Positions 35,368 to 44,794 of a stretch of 64,000 nucleotides of DNA are shown piece after piece; position 1 is the first letter of the stretch; each line of letters opens with the position of its first letter. The notes under the pieces were generated by a model. It worked only from the letters and a program-made list of their open reading frames with translations, did no database searches and was not told where the DNA came from. A program made the translations under genes and the position numbers. Origin of the DNA: Acidobacteriota bacterium (GTDB lineage: Bacteria > Acidobacteriota > Terriglobia > UBA7540); assembly GCA_021817045.1 (NCBI GenBank), contig JAKAWG010000003.1, positions 62,001 to 126,000 on the forward strand, read 5' to 3'.

Positions 35368-36864
35368 TTATCCTCTGCCGCTTCTGGCCACGGACAGTCC
35401 GACGTAAGCGACTAGCCCGAAGAGAACGATCAAGAATCCTGGCCACGTTGTGGCGGGGCGGTAGACGAAAAGTGCCACCAGGATCGCGCTCGCACCGGCG
35501 ACGTAAAAGGCTGGGACGAACGGATAGCCTGGAGTCTTGTAGGGTCTTTCGGCGGTCGGCCGCTTCCAGCGCAGGCGGACGAGACCGATGATGGCGAGGA
35601 CGTAAAAAATGAGCGCGGCCGAGATGACATAGTCGAGCAGGTTGCTATAGAGGTTTCCGTAGTGCCGCGTGTGAAGATTGTAAGTTCTGGGTAAGACCAG
35701 CAAGCCGGCCCACAAACCCTGCGCCCAAAGTGACCATCCGGGTACGCGCGCGTTGTTCAGCCGCGACGCCGGAGCAAAAAACAAGCCGTCCTGCGCCATG
35801 GCGAAGTAAGCGCGGGCACCAGCGAGGGCCAGGCCATTGATACATCCGAAAGTGGAAATCATGATGGCGAGAGCCATCAGTGCCCGGCCGGCGCCAGGAT
35901 AGGCCACCGCGAACATGGCCGTCGCCACCCGGTCCGAGGGGGCGTGCTGCACCTCGGAAAACGGAAGCACACAAAGATAGGCTAGGTTGACGAGCAAGTA
36001 GAGTGCAATCACCGTCACGGTGCCAATGGCCAGCGCCCGTGGCAGCGAGCGGCGTGGATCCTTTACCTCGCTGGCGGCAAAAGTCACGTCGTGCCACGAA
36101 TCAGCGGCAAAGAGCGACCCGGACTGAGCTACGAGCAGAGCCACGAACAACCCGAAACCGCTCATCGCGTCGAGGCCGGGAGCAAGAGGGACGCAGTCGC
36201 GCGCCTTCCAAAAGCCTTCGAGGTTCGCCAGCAGAACCGGTCCGTTCCGGGCCAGGAAGAAACCTGCCACAACGATTGCGGCAAGCGCTGCGGTTTTGGC
36301 GACCGTAAACAAGTTCTGCACGATTTTTCCGTATTCCAGGCCGCGACTATTCGTCCAGGTGAGAACAAGGATCACCACAATTCCGCCCAACTGAGCGCTT
36401 GAAAGAGAAATGGCGTAGCGCGCGGAAAGGTGGATGGGCGGGATCAAGTAGTGATTTTCAGAAACCCACGGCCACAAGACTCCAGTAAAGCGCGCAAACG
36501 CAACGGCGACGGCGGCCAAGGTTCCTGTCTGGATGACAGTGAAGAGAGTCCAGCCGTATAGAAAAGCGACCAGAGGCGAATAAGCCTCACGCAAATACAC
36601 ATACATGCCGCCTGTCTCCGGCATCATTGAGGCAAATTCACCGTAACAGAGCGCGGCTGCAATCGTGAGAGCGCCGGCGAGAGCCCAGGCTACAAGCAGC
36701 CAGCCAGGGCTGCCAATTTTGCGGGCCATCTCTGCTGGCACGATGAAGATTCCCGAGCCAATCATTGCGCCCGCAACCACCATGACGGAGTCGAACAGCC
36801 CAAGTCCGCGAACGAATTCCTGGCTCGGGGCAGGGGATTCGCTTTTCATGACGACTCCCATCAT
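35368..36864 (-). CDS. APC-family amino acid permease
   Basis: 498 aa, multi-TM; LGLFDSVMVVAGAMIGSGIFIVPAEMARKIGSPGWLLVAWALAGALTIAAALCYGEFASMMPETGGMYVYLREAYSPLVAFLYGW. Confidence 0.93.
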   Translation of the reverse strand: MMGVVMKSESPAPSQEFVRGLGLFDSVMVVAGAMIGSGIFIVPAEMARKIGSPGWLLVAWALAGALTIAAALCYGEFASMMPETGGMYVYLREAYSPLVAFLYGWTLFTVIQTGTLAAVAVAFARFTGVLWPWVSENHYLIPPIHLSARYAISLSSAQLGGIVVILVLTWTNSRGLEYGKIVQNLFTVAKTAALAAIVVAGFFLARNGPVLLANLEGFWKARDCVPLAPGLDAMSGFGLFVALLVAQSGSLFAADSWHDVTFAASEVKDPRRSLPRALAIGTVTVIALYLLVNLAYLCVLPFSEVQHAPSDRVATAMFAVAYPGAGRALMALAIMISTFGCINGLALAGARAYFAMAQDGLFFAPASRLNNARVPGWSLWAQGLWAGLLVLPRTYNLHTRHYGNLYSNLLDYVISAALIFYVLAIIGLVRLRWKRPTAERPYKTPGYPFVPAFYVAGASAILVALFVYRPATTWPGFLIVLFGLVAYVGLSVARSGRG

Positions 36865-36912
36865 CCACCCTTCCAGCTATCTGGGGGATAAGAATTTTTT
36901 GCAAGAAAACTC

Positions 36913-36941
36913 TTGACTCCTTGGTTAACCTGTCGTATGGT
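36913..36941 (+). promoter_or_regulatory. candidate sigma70 promoter, distal, upstream of the FecR gene
   Basis: TTGACT, 17-nt spacer, TATGGT. Confidence 0.35.
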
Positions 36942-37058
36942 GCACTTTATGGCAGGCAAGCAAGTCCAACCCGGAATAATGCTTGTAGCCTATGAGGCTG
37001 CCCGGAGATGGTGTTTTGAAGGCGCGAGGGCGGGGGCCGGGATTTTCCTAAAAAGTTG

Positions 37059-37088
37059 TTGACAAGACACGAAAAGTCCTTCTATAGT
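37059..37088 (+). promoter_or_regulatory. sigma70-type promoter, proximal, upstream of the FecR gene
   Basis: TTGACA (37059-37064), 18-nt spacer, TATAGT (37083-37088). Confidence 0.6.
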
Positions 37089-37180
37089 GGGGAGGACGTT
37101 TTGGGTCGGGAATGATTCAGTAAAAAAACCGGGTGAGGAGTGATTAGCTCCTGGCCCTTGAGCAAAAAGGAGTTGACCAC

Positions 37181-38032
37181 ATGATGAAGCGGATAATGCT
37201 GTTCCTACTCCTGCTGGGGGTCGCCAGCGCAGCTCCGACGTTTGCGGCTTCGGCCGCGATCGGTATGGTTGCGGGTAGTATGAATGCTTCGGTGAGCGGA
37301 CAGACTCTCCTGCCCAACACCAGCCTGTTTAGTGGCGATCAACTGCAGGTGAACAATGGGGCGGCCGTCATTGCTTTGGCAAACGGCAGCCGCATGACAC
37401 TGGGCAGCAACACCCAGGCTCAGTTCTTTAAGGAGACGGACGGGGTCTCAGTGACACTCGCTAAGGGTAGCGTGTCAATGTTTCACCCGGCGAATGGTTC
37501 AAACTTGGCAGTGAACGCCCAGAGTTGGTCGATCACCCCCGGGAAAGGCTATAAGAGCATTGGTCAAGTGGCCATGCTGAACGAGGCCGTGGTGGTGACA
37601 GCGAAGGAAGGCTCGCTGCGCGTTGTGGGAAACGGACGCGCCATCGACGTGGCTCAAGGCAAAACGATTACCTTGGTCCCGAAGAACGCGGCAACGCCCC
37701 AGGCTGGCACCTCGCAGAAACTGGTGGGCGGCAGTACAGCTCTTGAGGGTGCTACGCTCGGAGTTGCCGGCGGCGCGCTCATCGCTGCGATCATCGCGGC
37801 GAAGAAGGCCAGTGATGCCAACACGGCGGCGACGGCGGCTAACAGTCAGGCTACAGCAGCTACGTCTGCGGCGCTCGCAGCGAATTCGGCAGCCGTGGCG
37901 GCCACTTCGGCGGCGGCCCTTGCTAACAGCTCGGCAAACGCGGCTGGCTGCGCATTGAATACCATGTCGGGGGAGCAAAGCCTCAGTAATCCGAGCCCCT
38001 ACACTCCGCCGACGGGTTTTACTTGCCCGTAA
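37181..38032 (+). CDS. FecR-domain secreted/membrane protein with C-terminal Ala-rich heptad array
   Basis: 283 aa; signal peptide, LLPNTSLFSGDQLQVNNGAAVIALANGSRMTLGSNTQAQFFKETDGVSVTLAKGSVSMFH (FecR), GATLGVAGGALIAAIIAAKKA hydrophobic segment. Confidence 0.82.
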   Translation: MMKRIMLFLLLLGVASAAPTFAASAAIGMVAGSMNASVSGQTLLPNTSLFSGDQLQVNNGAAVIALANGSRMTLGSNTQAQFFKETDGVSVTLAKGSVSMFHPANGSNLAVNAQSWSITPGKGYKSIGQVAMLNEAVVVTAKEGSLRVVGNGRAIDVAQGKTITLVPKNAATPQAGTSQKLVGGSTALEGATLGVAGGALIAAIIAAKKASDANTAATAANSQATAATSAALAANSAAVAATSAAALANSSANAAGCALNTMSGEQSLSNPSPYTPPTGFTCP

Positions 38033-38076
38033 TCGGCGCCTGTTGCCTGACTCGAAATAGAAGCGTTTCGCTAAAG

Positions 38077-38120
38077 AAGGCGCACCAAGCCCAAAGGAGC
38101 TTGTTGCGCCTTTTTGTTTT
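38077..38120 (+). terminator. Rho-independent terminator after the FecR gene
   Basis: AAGGCGCACCAAG-CCCAAAGGAG-CTTGTTGCGCCTT (12/13 bp stem) followed by TTTGTTTT T-rich tail. Confidence 0.85.
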
Positions 38121-38185
38121 TCTCCAGCACCGCCGAAATCTTCGGGATAGCTGGAGCCGCGATCCAGTCCTTCAAAGTTTGCTCA

Positions 38186-39301
38186 ATGGCGACCATCGCA
38201 ATTGACGCCACTTATGCGGTGGACCCTGAGCCAACCGGTGTCGGCATATCAACTCGCCGCTTGGTTGAATCCCTTGTGGCGCTCAACCCGCCCCATCACT
38301 TCATAGTTTGCTACCGCCTTTCTCGATGGCAGCGCCGCAAGGATTTTATCCGCCTGAATCCGGCGGGCGGACGAGCGCCATCTCAGTGGTCCACGCGCTT
38401 GTTTCAAGAACCCTGGACGTTCTGGCTTCCTCGCCAGGCAGAGCTTTTCCATAGCCTCGGGCAGCGTCCGGCGCCGTTCCACTTCCGGAAGGAAGTGGTA
38501 ACCGTCAATGACGTTTTTCCGCTCAGTTCGCGGGAGTATTCCGCGCCGGAGTTTCAGCGAAAGTTTTCCGCCTTGCTCATTGAAGCTGTCCGCCGTGCTA
38601 CGCTGGTCATCACGCCCTCCCGGTACACGGCCTCCGAGTTGGAGCGAACGACGGGATTGTCCCAGAGCACGATCCGTGTTGTCCCCTACGGAGTGGATGT
38701 TCCAGCCGAGCTTCCTTCTGCGGAGGAGCGCCGACAGACGAGGGAGGATCTGTTCGGGAAAGGACGTGAGTTGGTCCTAGTGGTCGGTGCCGTCCAGACT
38801 CGTAAGAACACGCTCGGAGCGCTGGCCGCGCTCGATCGCTTGCCCGACCGGTATCACATGATACTTGCTGGCGGCGACGGTTACGGCAGCGACGCCGTGC
38901 GAGCGGCGCTTTCTAAGCCGAAACTGCGCGGACGGGTCAACCGGCTGGGTTACGTGAGGCGCGTAGACCTCGAAAAGCTCTACAAGTCTGCCAGCGTGTT
39001 CCTCTTCCCATCCTTCGAGGAAGGCTTCGGGCTGCCGGTTCTCGAAGCGATGGCCCACGGATTGCCCGTCGTCGCTTCGGGCACATCGTCCCTGCCTGAA
39101 GTAGGCGGCAACGCGGCGCTCTACTTTAATCCGCACGACCCGGAAGAATGTGCCTTCAAGGTTGTGCAGCTTACAGAAGACGCTGCCTTGCACCAGTGCC
39201 TGATCGAGCGTGGACTGGCTCGCGCCCAGGAGTTCAGTTGGTTGCGGACAGCCCGGCAGACACTGTCCGTTTACGAAGAAGCGTTTACTCTTTCACGTTA
39301 A
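38186..39301 (+). CDS. glycosyltransferase family 4 (GT-B, group 1)
   Basis: ATG 38186: MATIAIDATYAVDPEPTGVGISTRRLVESL...LVLVVGAVQTRKNTLGALAALDRLPDRYHMILAGGDGYG...SVFLFPSFEEGFGLPVLEAMAHGLPVVASGTSSLPEVGGNAALYFNP. Confidence 0.93.
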   Translation: MATIAIDATYAVDPEPTGVGISTRRLVESLVALNPPHHFIVCYRLSRWQRRKDFIRLNPAGGRAPSQWSTRLFQEPWTFWLPRQAELFHSLGQRPAPFHFRKEVVTVNDVFPLSSREYSAPEFQRKFSALLIEAVRRATLVITPSRYTASELERTTGLSQSTIRVVPYGVDVPAELPSAEERRQTREDLFGKGRELVLVVGAVQTRKNTLGALAALDRLPDRYHMILAGGDGYGSDAVRAALSKPKLRGRVNRLGYVRRVDLEKLYKSASVFLFPSFEEGFGLPVLEAMAHGLPVVASGTSSLPEVGGNAALYFNPHDPEECAFKVVQLTEDAALHQCLIERGLARAQEFSWLRTARQTLSVYEEAFTLSR

Positions 39302-39425
39302 TAAAGTTCGTCAATCAAGCGTAACGAGCTTATTACGGATGAGCGTTCGATATTCGTATCAAAGGCTCGCAGCGTGGACTCTCTTTTTATGCCCGACGAC
39401 AAACTGAGGCCCACTTCGGCCGGAT

Positions 39426-39778
39426 TTGTCGCATATCTTCGGGGGTTTGAACGCCCGGCTTGTTCGCAATTTCAACGCTCCGTTGTTCCACCCAGTGCAG
39501 GTACCGGTCAACCTTATGTTTGTGCTGAAGATCGCCATCGTTCTTCTCATCCTCGTATGGATTTCGCGGTGCACCGCCGGCGTGCTGCGTGACCGTATGG
39601 AGGACCGTATTGAAATCGGCGGAACCAGTGGAGGTATGGTTCGTATTGGGGCCGAAGTACGTGGGTACGTACCAACGATAATGTCGTGATTATCGTGGCC
39701 AACTCCGAGTTCATCAGCGACCGTGTCATTAACAGGACCGCGAATGACATGCAAGTGCGCTTTTCGATCGACGTGTGA
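39426..39778 (+). pseudogene. MscS-family mechanosensitive channel pseudogene (internal deletion, frameshift, truncated C-terminus)
   Basis: Frame 1: LMFVLKIAIVLLILVWISRCTAGVLRDRMEDRIEIGGTSGGMVRIGAEV; then a 1-nt shift near 39655-39661 into WVRTNDNVVIIVANSEFISDRVINRTANDMQVRFSIDV* (39662-39778), a classic MscS beta-domain sequence. Confidence 0.75.
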
Positions 39779-40080
39779 GTGGCTTATAACAGCACAATCT
39801 TTGGCGCCAGAATCCGTTGAAATGCAATAGGTTAAGTGTCTTAAGCGGTGTGAGAGCCAAGGAAGCCGTACCTAACGAGTTCTCATGCTGCGTCCCTGTT
39901 CCCCAACGGACGGAACACGCTTGCTAAGCCTTTTGTTTTGAGTGGAGGCTTAGCGAATCCGCGAGTTCATTCCCACAGTTTGCCTTCGACGCAGGGCGAA
40001 GCAATTGCGAAAGCGATAGTATCTCGGTACGGCGGAGATGATTCCGTTTCTACTTTTCAGGGTGTAACCATAAGAAAAGT

Positions 40081-40109
40081 TTGATTTTCCCAGGTGGCGA
40101 GGATATAAT
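40081..40109 (+). promoter_or_regulatory. sigma70-type promoter immediately upstream of leuB
   Basis: TTGATT (40081-40086), 17-nt spacer, TATAAT (40104-40109); ATG at 40127. Confidence 0.65.
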
Positions 40110-40123
40110 TGTAGTTAACTAAA

Positions 40124-40139
40124 ACAATGCAAGCATTGT
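40124..40139. promoter_or_regulatory. perfect inverted repeat overlapping the leuB start codon
   Basis: ACAATGC-AA-GCATTGT. Confidence 0.5.
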
Positions 40140-41233
40140 ATCGAATTGCCCTCCTGCCCGGAGACGGTGTCGGACCTGAAGTCATCGCCGAGGCCGTAAA
40201 AGTTCTGAAGGTAGTGGAATCGGTCAATGGGCTTACGTTCCGATTCCAGACTGGGCTGATTGGTGGAAGCGCGATCGATGCGACAGCGACGCCGTTGCCA
40301 CCCGAAACCGTAGCTATCTGCAACAATTCACAGGCGATTCTGCTTGGAGCGGTTGGCGGGCCGCAGTGGGAGTCGAAGCGTCCGGAACTCCGCCCGGAAC
40401 AAGGCCTGCTGCAAATCCGCAAGCGTCTTGGCCTTTACGTCAATCTCCGGCCCGTCAAGGTACACGATTCGCTGGTCAACTATTCCGCCATTAAGCCGGC
40501 TTACGTAAAGGGAACGGACTTGATCATCGTTCGAGAATTGCTGGGTGGCATCTACTTTGGCAATCCCCGCGGCCTATTTTCTAAGAACGGGGAACGCTTC
40601 GGCGTGAATACCGAAATTTACCGAGAGCACGAGGTAGAGCGCGTGGCGCATCGTGCTTTCCAACTGGCGCGGATGCGCCGCCGTAAAGTCACATCGGTGG
40701 ACAAGGCTAATGTTCTCGAGACTTCCAGGCTTTGGCGGGAGGTGGTCACGCGCATCGGTCGCAGCTATCCGGACGTCGAGTTGAGTCACATCTACGTGGA
40801 CAACTGCGCGATGCAACTGATTGGGCGCCCGGCAAGTTTTGACATTATTCTGACAAGTAACATGTTTGGTGACATCCTGAGTGATGAGGCGGCGATGATG
40901 GCAGGGTCGATCGGGCTCCTGCCCTCCGCAAGCCTCGGCGAGCGTTCGTCGCTCTATGAGCCAATCCACGGCTCGGCTCCGGATATTGCCGGGCGCAAGC
41001 GGGCCAACCCTGTAGCGACTATCCTTTCGGCAGCCCTTATGCTGCGTTACTCCTTCCGTATGGAAGCGGCGGCCAGCGCGATAGAGACGGCGGTGGAAAA
41101 GGTGCTGAAACGGGGCGTCCGCACGGCGGAAATCCCCGGCCGGGGTCGCGCCGTTTCGACTTCCCGCATGGGAAGCCTGATTGCCGAGCAGACCGCAAAG
41201 CTTCTGAAGTCTGAGCGGACACGCAAGATATAG
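40127..41233 (+). CDS. leuB: 3-isopropylmalate dehydrogenase
   Basis: 368 aa; IALLPGDGVGPEVIAEAVKVL, AILLGAVGGPQWE, NLRPVKVHDSLV, IIVRELLGGIYFGNPRGL, SNMFGDILSDEAAMMAGSIGLLPSASLGE. Confidence 0.95.
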   Translation: MQALYRIALLPGDGVGPEVIAEAVKVLKVVESVNGLTFRFQTGLIGGSAIDATATPLPPETVAICNNSQAILLGAVGGPQWESKRPELRPEQGLLQIRKRLGLYVNLRPVKVHDSLVNYSAIKPAYVKGTDLIIVRELLGGIYFGNPRGLFSKNGERFGVNTEIYREHEVERVAHRAFQLARMRRRKVTSVDKANVLETSRLWREVVTRIGRSYPDVELSHIYVDNCAMQLIGRPASFDIILTSNMFGDILSDEAAMMAGSIGLLPSASLGERSSLYEPIHGSAPDIAGRKRANPVATILSAALMLRYSFRMEAAASAIETAVEKVLKRGVRTAEIPGRGRAVSTSRMGSLIAEQTAKLLKSERTRKI

Positions 41234-41253
41234 AAAGATTCATTCACGCGTTT

Positions 41254-42393
41254 TCAAACGCTCACCAGCAGAGCCGCGAGCAAGGCGGCACGGCGCGGAA
41301 GTTCCTCGATCACCACGTGTTCATGGGCGGCGTGCGCGCCGCCGCCCACACCGCCCAGACCATCGAGCGTGGGAATCCCGAGGGCTGCGGTGAAGTTTCC
41401 GTCCGAGCCTCCGCCTGTTGAAGCCTCAGAGAGCCTTATACCAAGTTCCTGCCCAAGCTTCCGGGCTTTGCGGAAGAGGCTCGCCGCTTCGCGTTTTTCC
41501 ATGGGCGGGCGATTGGCTCCTCCGCTCACAATTAGCCTGGCTTGGCGATTGAACGAGCGCATGCCGTACATTTCCCGCTCGATGAAGGCTTGATCGCGCT
41601 GTCTAGGAAAACGCACGTCGACGGTTGCCGAGGCGCATTCGGGAACGACGTTCGGCCGGGTTCCACCTTCAATGACTCCGGGATTGACTGTTACACCCGG
41701 GAGTTTCTGGAACGCGAGTTCGACGCGCAAAAGTTGGCGGGCGAGTTCGGTGATGGCGTTGACTCCTGATGCGGGAGCAATGCCGGCGTGGGCCGCGCGG
41801 CCGCGGACAACGAGATGAAATTCAGCGACCCCTTTCCGGGCGGTCTTGAGCGCGCCGCCTTCGGCCGCCGGCTCCAGCACCAGGCAGGCGCACGAACGCT
41901 TTGCCTCGTGTTCGATCAGTGGGCGAAACGTGTGTGAACCGGTTTCTTCCTCGGGGTTCAGGAAGAACCGAGCCGGGCCCGGGAGACTGATCCCGAATTG
42001 CCGGAGCGCGCGGATTGCCCACAAGCCGCAAATAAGGCCGGATTTCATATCCAGCACACCTGGTCCAAAGACGGCCCCCTTGGCAATTCGGAAGGGCATT
42101 CGGGAAAGTGAGCCTAGCCCCCAGACCGTATCGATGTGGCCGAGTACGAGGACAGGTTTTCGCCTGCGGCGTCTGCTCCAGAACTCGGCGAGGACCGCGG
42201 GTGCAGATTCGTCTACACGGCGCAGCCGCACGGTGCCGCCGAGCCGCTCGAATTCCGCGGCGCAAAAGGCGGCCATGCGCTCCAGCGCGGGGCGCGATCC
42301 GCTGGGCGATTCTATTTCCACCGCTTTTCTGAGGCAGCGGAGCATCGCTCCCTGCTGCGACTCGCAGTAGTCAAGCAAAGATGAGAACCTCAA
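41254..42393 (-). CDS. M20-family metallopeptidase
   Basis: 379 aa; PVLVLGHIDTVWGLGSL, GVLDMKSGLICGLWAIRAL, NPEEETGSHTFRPLIE, GRAAHAGIAPASGVNAI. Confidence 0.92.
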   Translation of the reverse strand: MRFSSLLDYCESQQGAMLRCLRKAVEIESPSGSRPALERMAAFCAAEFERLGGTVRLRRVDESAPAVLAEFWSRRRRRKPVLVLGHIDTVWGLGSLSRMPFRIAKGAVFGPGVLDMKSGLICGLWAIRALRQFGISLPGPARFFLNPEEETGSHTFRPLIEHEAKRSCACLVLEPAAEGGALKTARKGVAEFHLVVRGRAAHAGIAPASGVNAITELARQLLRVELAFQKLPGVTVNPGVIEGGTRPNVVPECASATVDVRFPRQRDQAFIEREMYGMRSFNRQARLIVSGGANRPPMEKREAASLFRKARKLGQELGIRLSEASTGGGSDGNFTAALGIPTLDGLGGVGGGAHAAHEHVVIEELPRRAALLAALLVSV

Positions 42394-42507
42394 TGCGACT
42401 CCTTTATAACAGGCTGCCCGGACAAAAAAATGAGCAGCATAAATTTTTACTGGTAACTGTCCGCTTCACATTCTAGTCTAACTATTGTTAGGGGGGACCG
42501 GTTAATA

Positions 42508-44661
42508 ATGCCGAACACAGTTTCACTCAGTCTGGTGATTCACTCCCATCAGCCAGTGGGAAACTTTGACCACGTCATCGAGGAGGCGTTCCAGAAGTCC
42601 TACCAGCCATTTCTTAGCATCCTTGCGCGGCATCCGCGCATCCGCCTCAACCTGCACTTTTCGGGTATCCTGTTTCGCTGGATTGAGCTTCGCCACCCGG
42701 AGTTCATTCGCCAGTTGCGTGAGCTCACCGAGCGCGGCCAGGTGGAACACGTGGGCGGCGGGTATTACGAGCCGATCCTGGCTGCCATTCCTGACGCTGA
42801 AAAAATAACCCAGCTCAGCCGACAGGCGGAATTTCTTTATAGCCGCTTTGGAACAACACCGCGCGGCGCGTGGGTGGCAGAACGCGTGTGGGAACAGGGG
42901 CTCATCTTGCCGCTTGCCGAGGCCGGTGTGGAATACACGATCCTCGACGATTCCCACTTTGCTGCCGCCGGGCTCGAGCCTGGCGAACTTCACGAGCCGT
43001 ATTTGACCGAAGAGTCCGGTACTCCGCTTATCTTGATACCCAGCCTGCAATCGCTGCGCTATACCATCCCGTTCCGCGAACCCGAGGAAACACTTTCTAT
43101 TTTGCGCTCGGGGCTCGCCCTGAAACACGGCCTGTTCGCGGTGGGGGACGATTGCGAAAAATTTGGCGTCTGGCCTGGCACCTACGAACATTGCTACGTA
43201 ACCGGCTGGCTGGAACGCTTTTTTTCCGCGCTTGAGGCTGCCGCAGATTGGCTGGAAGTGACGACGCTCTCAAAGTATCTGGAAACTCATCAAGCGACGC
43301 GTCGGGTTTATCCGCCCACGGCGTCTTACGCGGAAATGATGATGTGGGCGCTGCCGCCGGGCGCAGCAGCGGATCTCGAAGATTGCGTAGCGGAGACGGT
43401 GCGCATGGAACACGGCGAGCACTTTCATCGCTTCCTGCGCGGTGGGCAGTGGCGGAACTTTCTGGCCAAGTATCCCGAATCGAACCAGACCCACAAGCTC
43501 ATGCTCCGCGCCTGCCGCCGCTGGCACGAGCTTCGCCGGGTTGCGCTGGCCGTCGCGCCTGAGTGCCGCGCGCTCGACGAAGCGCAGGACCACCTGCTGG
43601 CCGCGCAGTGCAATGACGCTTACTGGCACGGCATCTTCGGCGGCCTTTATGCGCCTCACCTTCGGAGCGCCCTGCTTGGCCGGCTTATCGAGGCGGAAAA
43701 GGTGATGGATAAGGTAGGAGGAGCGGATGGCGGGTGCCGGAAAATGCAGTGCGCGGTGGAGGATTTCGACGTGGACGGCTACGAAGAGGTCCTGCTCGAT
43801 CATCCGTGCTTTGGAGCTGTGATCCGTCCGGGCGACGGAGGGACAGTATCCAGCCTCCGCTTCAAGGCTGCAGGTGTGGAGCTGATCAATTCGCTCGCCC
43901 GTCGCCCGGAAGCGTATCACCGGCGCGTCAAGGAGAACGTTGAACAGGCTCAAGGATCGGGGCAGCCTGCTTCAATCCACGACGTAATGCGCAGCAAGGA
44001 AGCCAACCTGGGTTCGATGTTACGTTACGACCATCATGCGCGGCACTGTTTTCGAGCCTATCTATTTTCCCCTCTCAAGACCTGGGAGGACTTCGACCGG
44101 CTCGGGCTGAATGAGTGCGCGGAGCTGGCAGGCGGGGCTTGGGACCTGGCGGAGGTCGCAGGCCGCAGCGGCGCACTGCGCCTGCTACGGAATGCCGTCC
44201 TCCGGCTTGACGGACGTGAACAGAGCGTGCGCGCGGCGAAGTCATTCACGGTGGAGGCGGAGGATTCCGGCGGCTTTTCGGTCGCCTGCACGTTGGCGCT
44301 CAACGGTCTCGATGCGGAGCTGACGCGGGTCGGCATTGAGGCCGTATTTAATCTGCTGGCCCCGAACAGCCCGGACCGCTACTTTCAAAGCGCCGCCAAG
44401 CGTTACCCGCTCGAGTTTCAAGGTGAGCTGCCGGGTGCTACCCTCACTCTTATCGACGAGTGGCGGCGAGTGGAGATCGTTCTTGACGCCCCCGGCGCCA
44501 CGAGCTGGTGGATTACACCGGTCGAAACGATCTCGCAATCCGAGGCGGGGTTCGAGCGCATTTACCAGGGTTCGACGATCATGGCAGTTTGGCAAGCAGG
44601 ATTGACGGCCGGCAGCGAAGTTCACTTCCGCTTGCAGGCCGGCGTTTCGTCCGGACAATGA
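42508..44661 (+). CDS. glycoside hydrolase family 57 (alpha-amylase/4-alpha-glucanotransferase type)
   Basis: 717 aa; LVIHSHQPVGNFDHVIEEAF, HVGGGYYEPILAAIPD, GAWVAERVWEQGLILPLAEAGVEYTILDDSHF, VGDDCEKFGVWPGTYEHCY. Confidence 0.92.
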   Translation: MPNTVSLSLVIHSHQPVGNFDHVIEEAFQKSYQPFLSILARHPRIRLNLHFSGILFRWIELRHPEFIRQLRELTERGQVEHVGGGYYEPILAAIPDAEKITQLSRQAEFLYSRFGTTPRGAWVAERVWEQGLILPLAEAGVEYTILDDSHFAAAGLEPGELHEPYLTEESGTPLILIPSLQSLRYTIPFREPEETLSILRSGLALKHGLFAVGDDCEKFGVWPGTYEHCYVTGWLERFFSALEAAADWLEVTTLSKYLETHQATRRVYPPTASYAEMMMWALPPGAAADLEDCVAETVRMEHGEHFHRFLRGGQWRNFLAKYPESNQTHKLMLRACRRWHELRRVALAVAPECRALDEAQDHLLAAQCNDAYWHGIFGGLYAPHLRSALLGRLIEAEKVMDKVGGADGGCRKMQCAVEDFDVDGYEEVLLDHPCFGAVIRPGDGGTVSSLRFKAAGVELINSLARRPEAYHRRVKENVEQAQGSGQPASIHDVMRSKEANLGSMLRYDHHARHCFRAYLFSPLKTWEDFDRLGLNECAELAGGAWDLAEVAGRSGALRLLRNAVLRLDGREQSVRAAKSFTVEAEDSGGFSVACTLALNGLDAELTRVGIEAVFNLLAPNSPDRYFQSAAKRYPLEFQGELPGATLTLIDEWRRVEIVLDAPGATSWWITPVETISQSEAGFERIYQGSTIMAVWQAGLTAGSEVHFRLQAGVSSGQ

Positions 44662-44794
44662 CAAACGGGCTAGTCCCGTGGGTGCGCCGCCAGCTGATTT
44701 CGCCCTGTGGATCAACGCTCTTGGGTGAAAAAGAGCGGCTGAGTGGCGGCGTGGTAATCTCTTGTCTCCTTCCTATAGCACCAGAATCCGGTGG

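Noticed and set aside
35360-35377. CAGAGG-GTTTAT-CCTCTG hairpin between convergent HIT and permease genes
   Set aside because: Six-bp stem without T tract; too weak to call a bidirectional terminator.
39359-39754. 131-aa minus-strand ORF
   Set aside because: Overlaps the plus-strand MscS-like pseudogene, whose motifs explain the region.
44675-44745. GC-rich inverted words (CGCCGCCA...TGGCGGCG) after the GH57 gene
   Set aside because: Only 8-bp arms with a long loop and no T tract; not strong enough to call a terminator.
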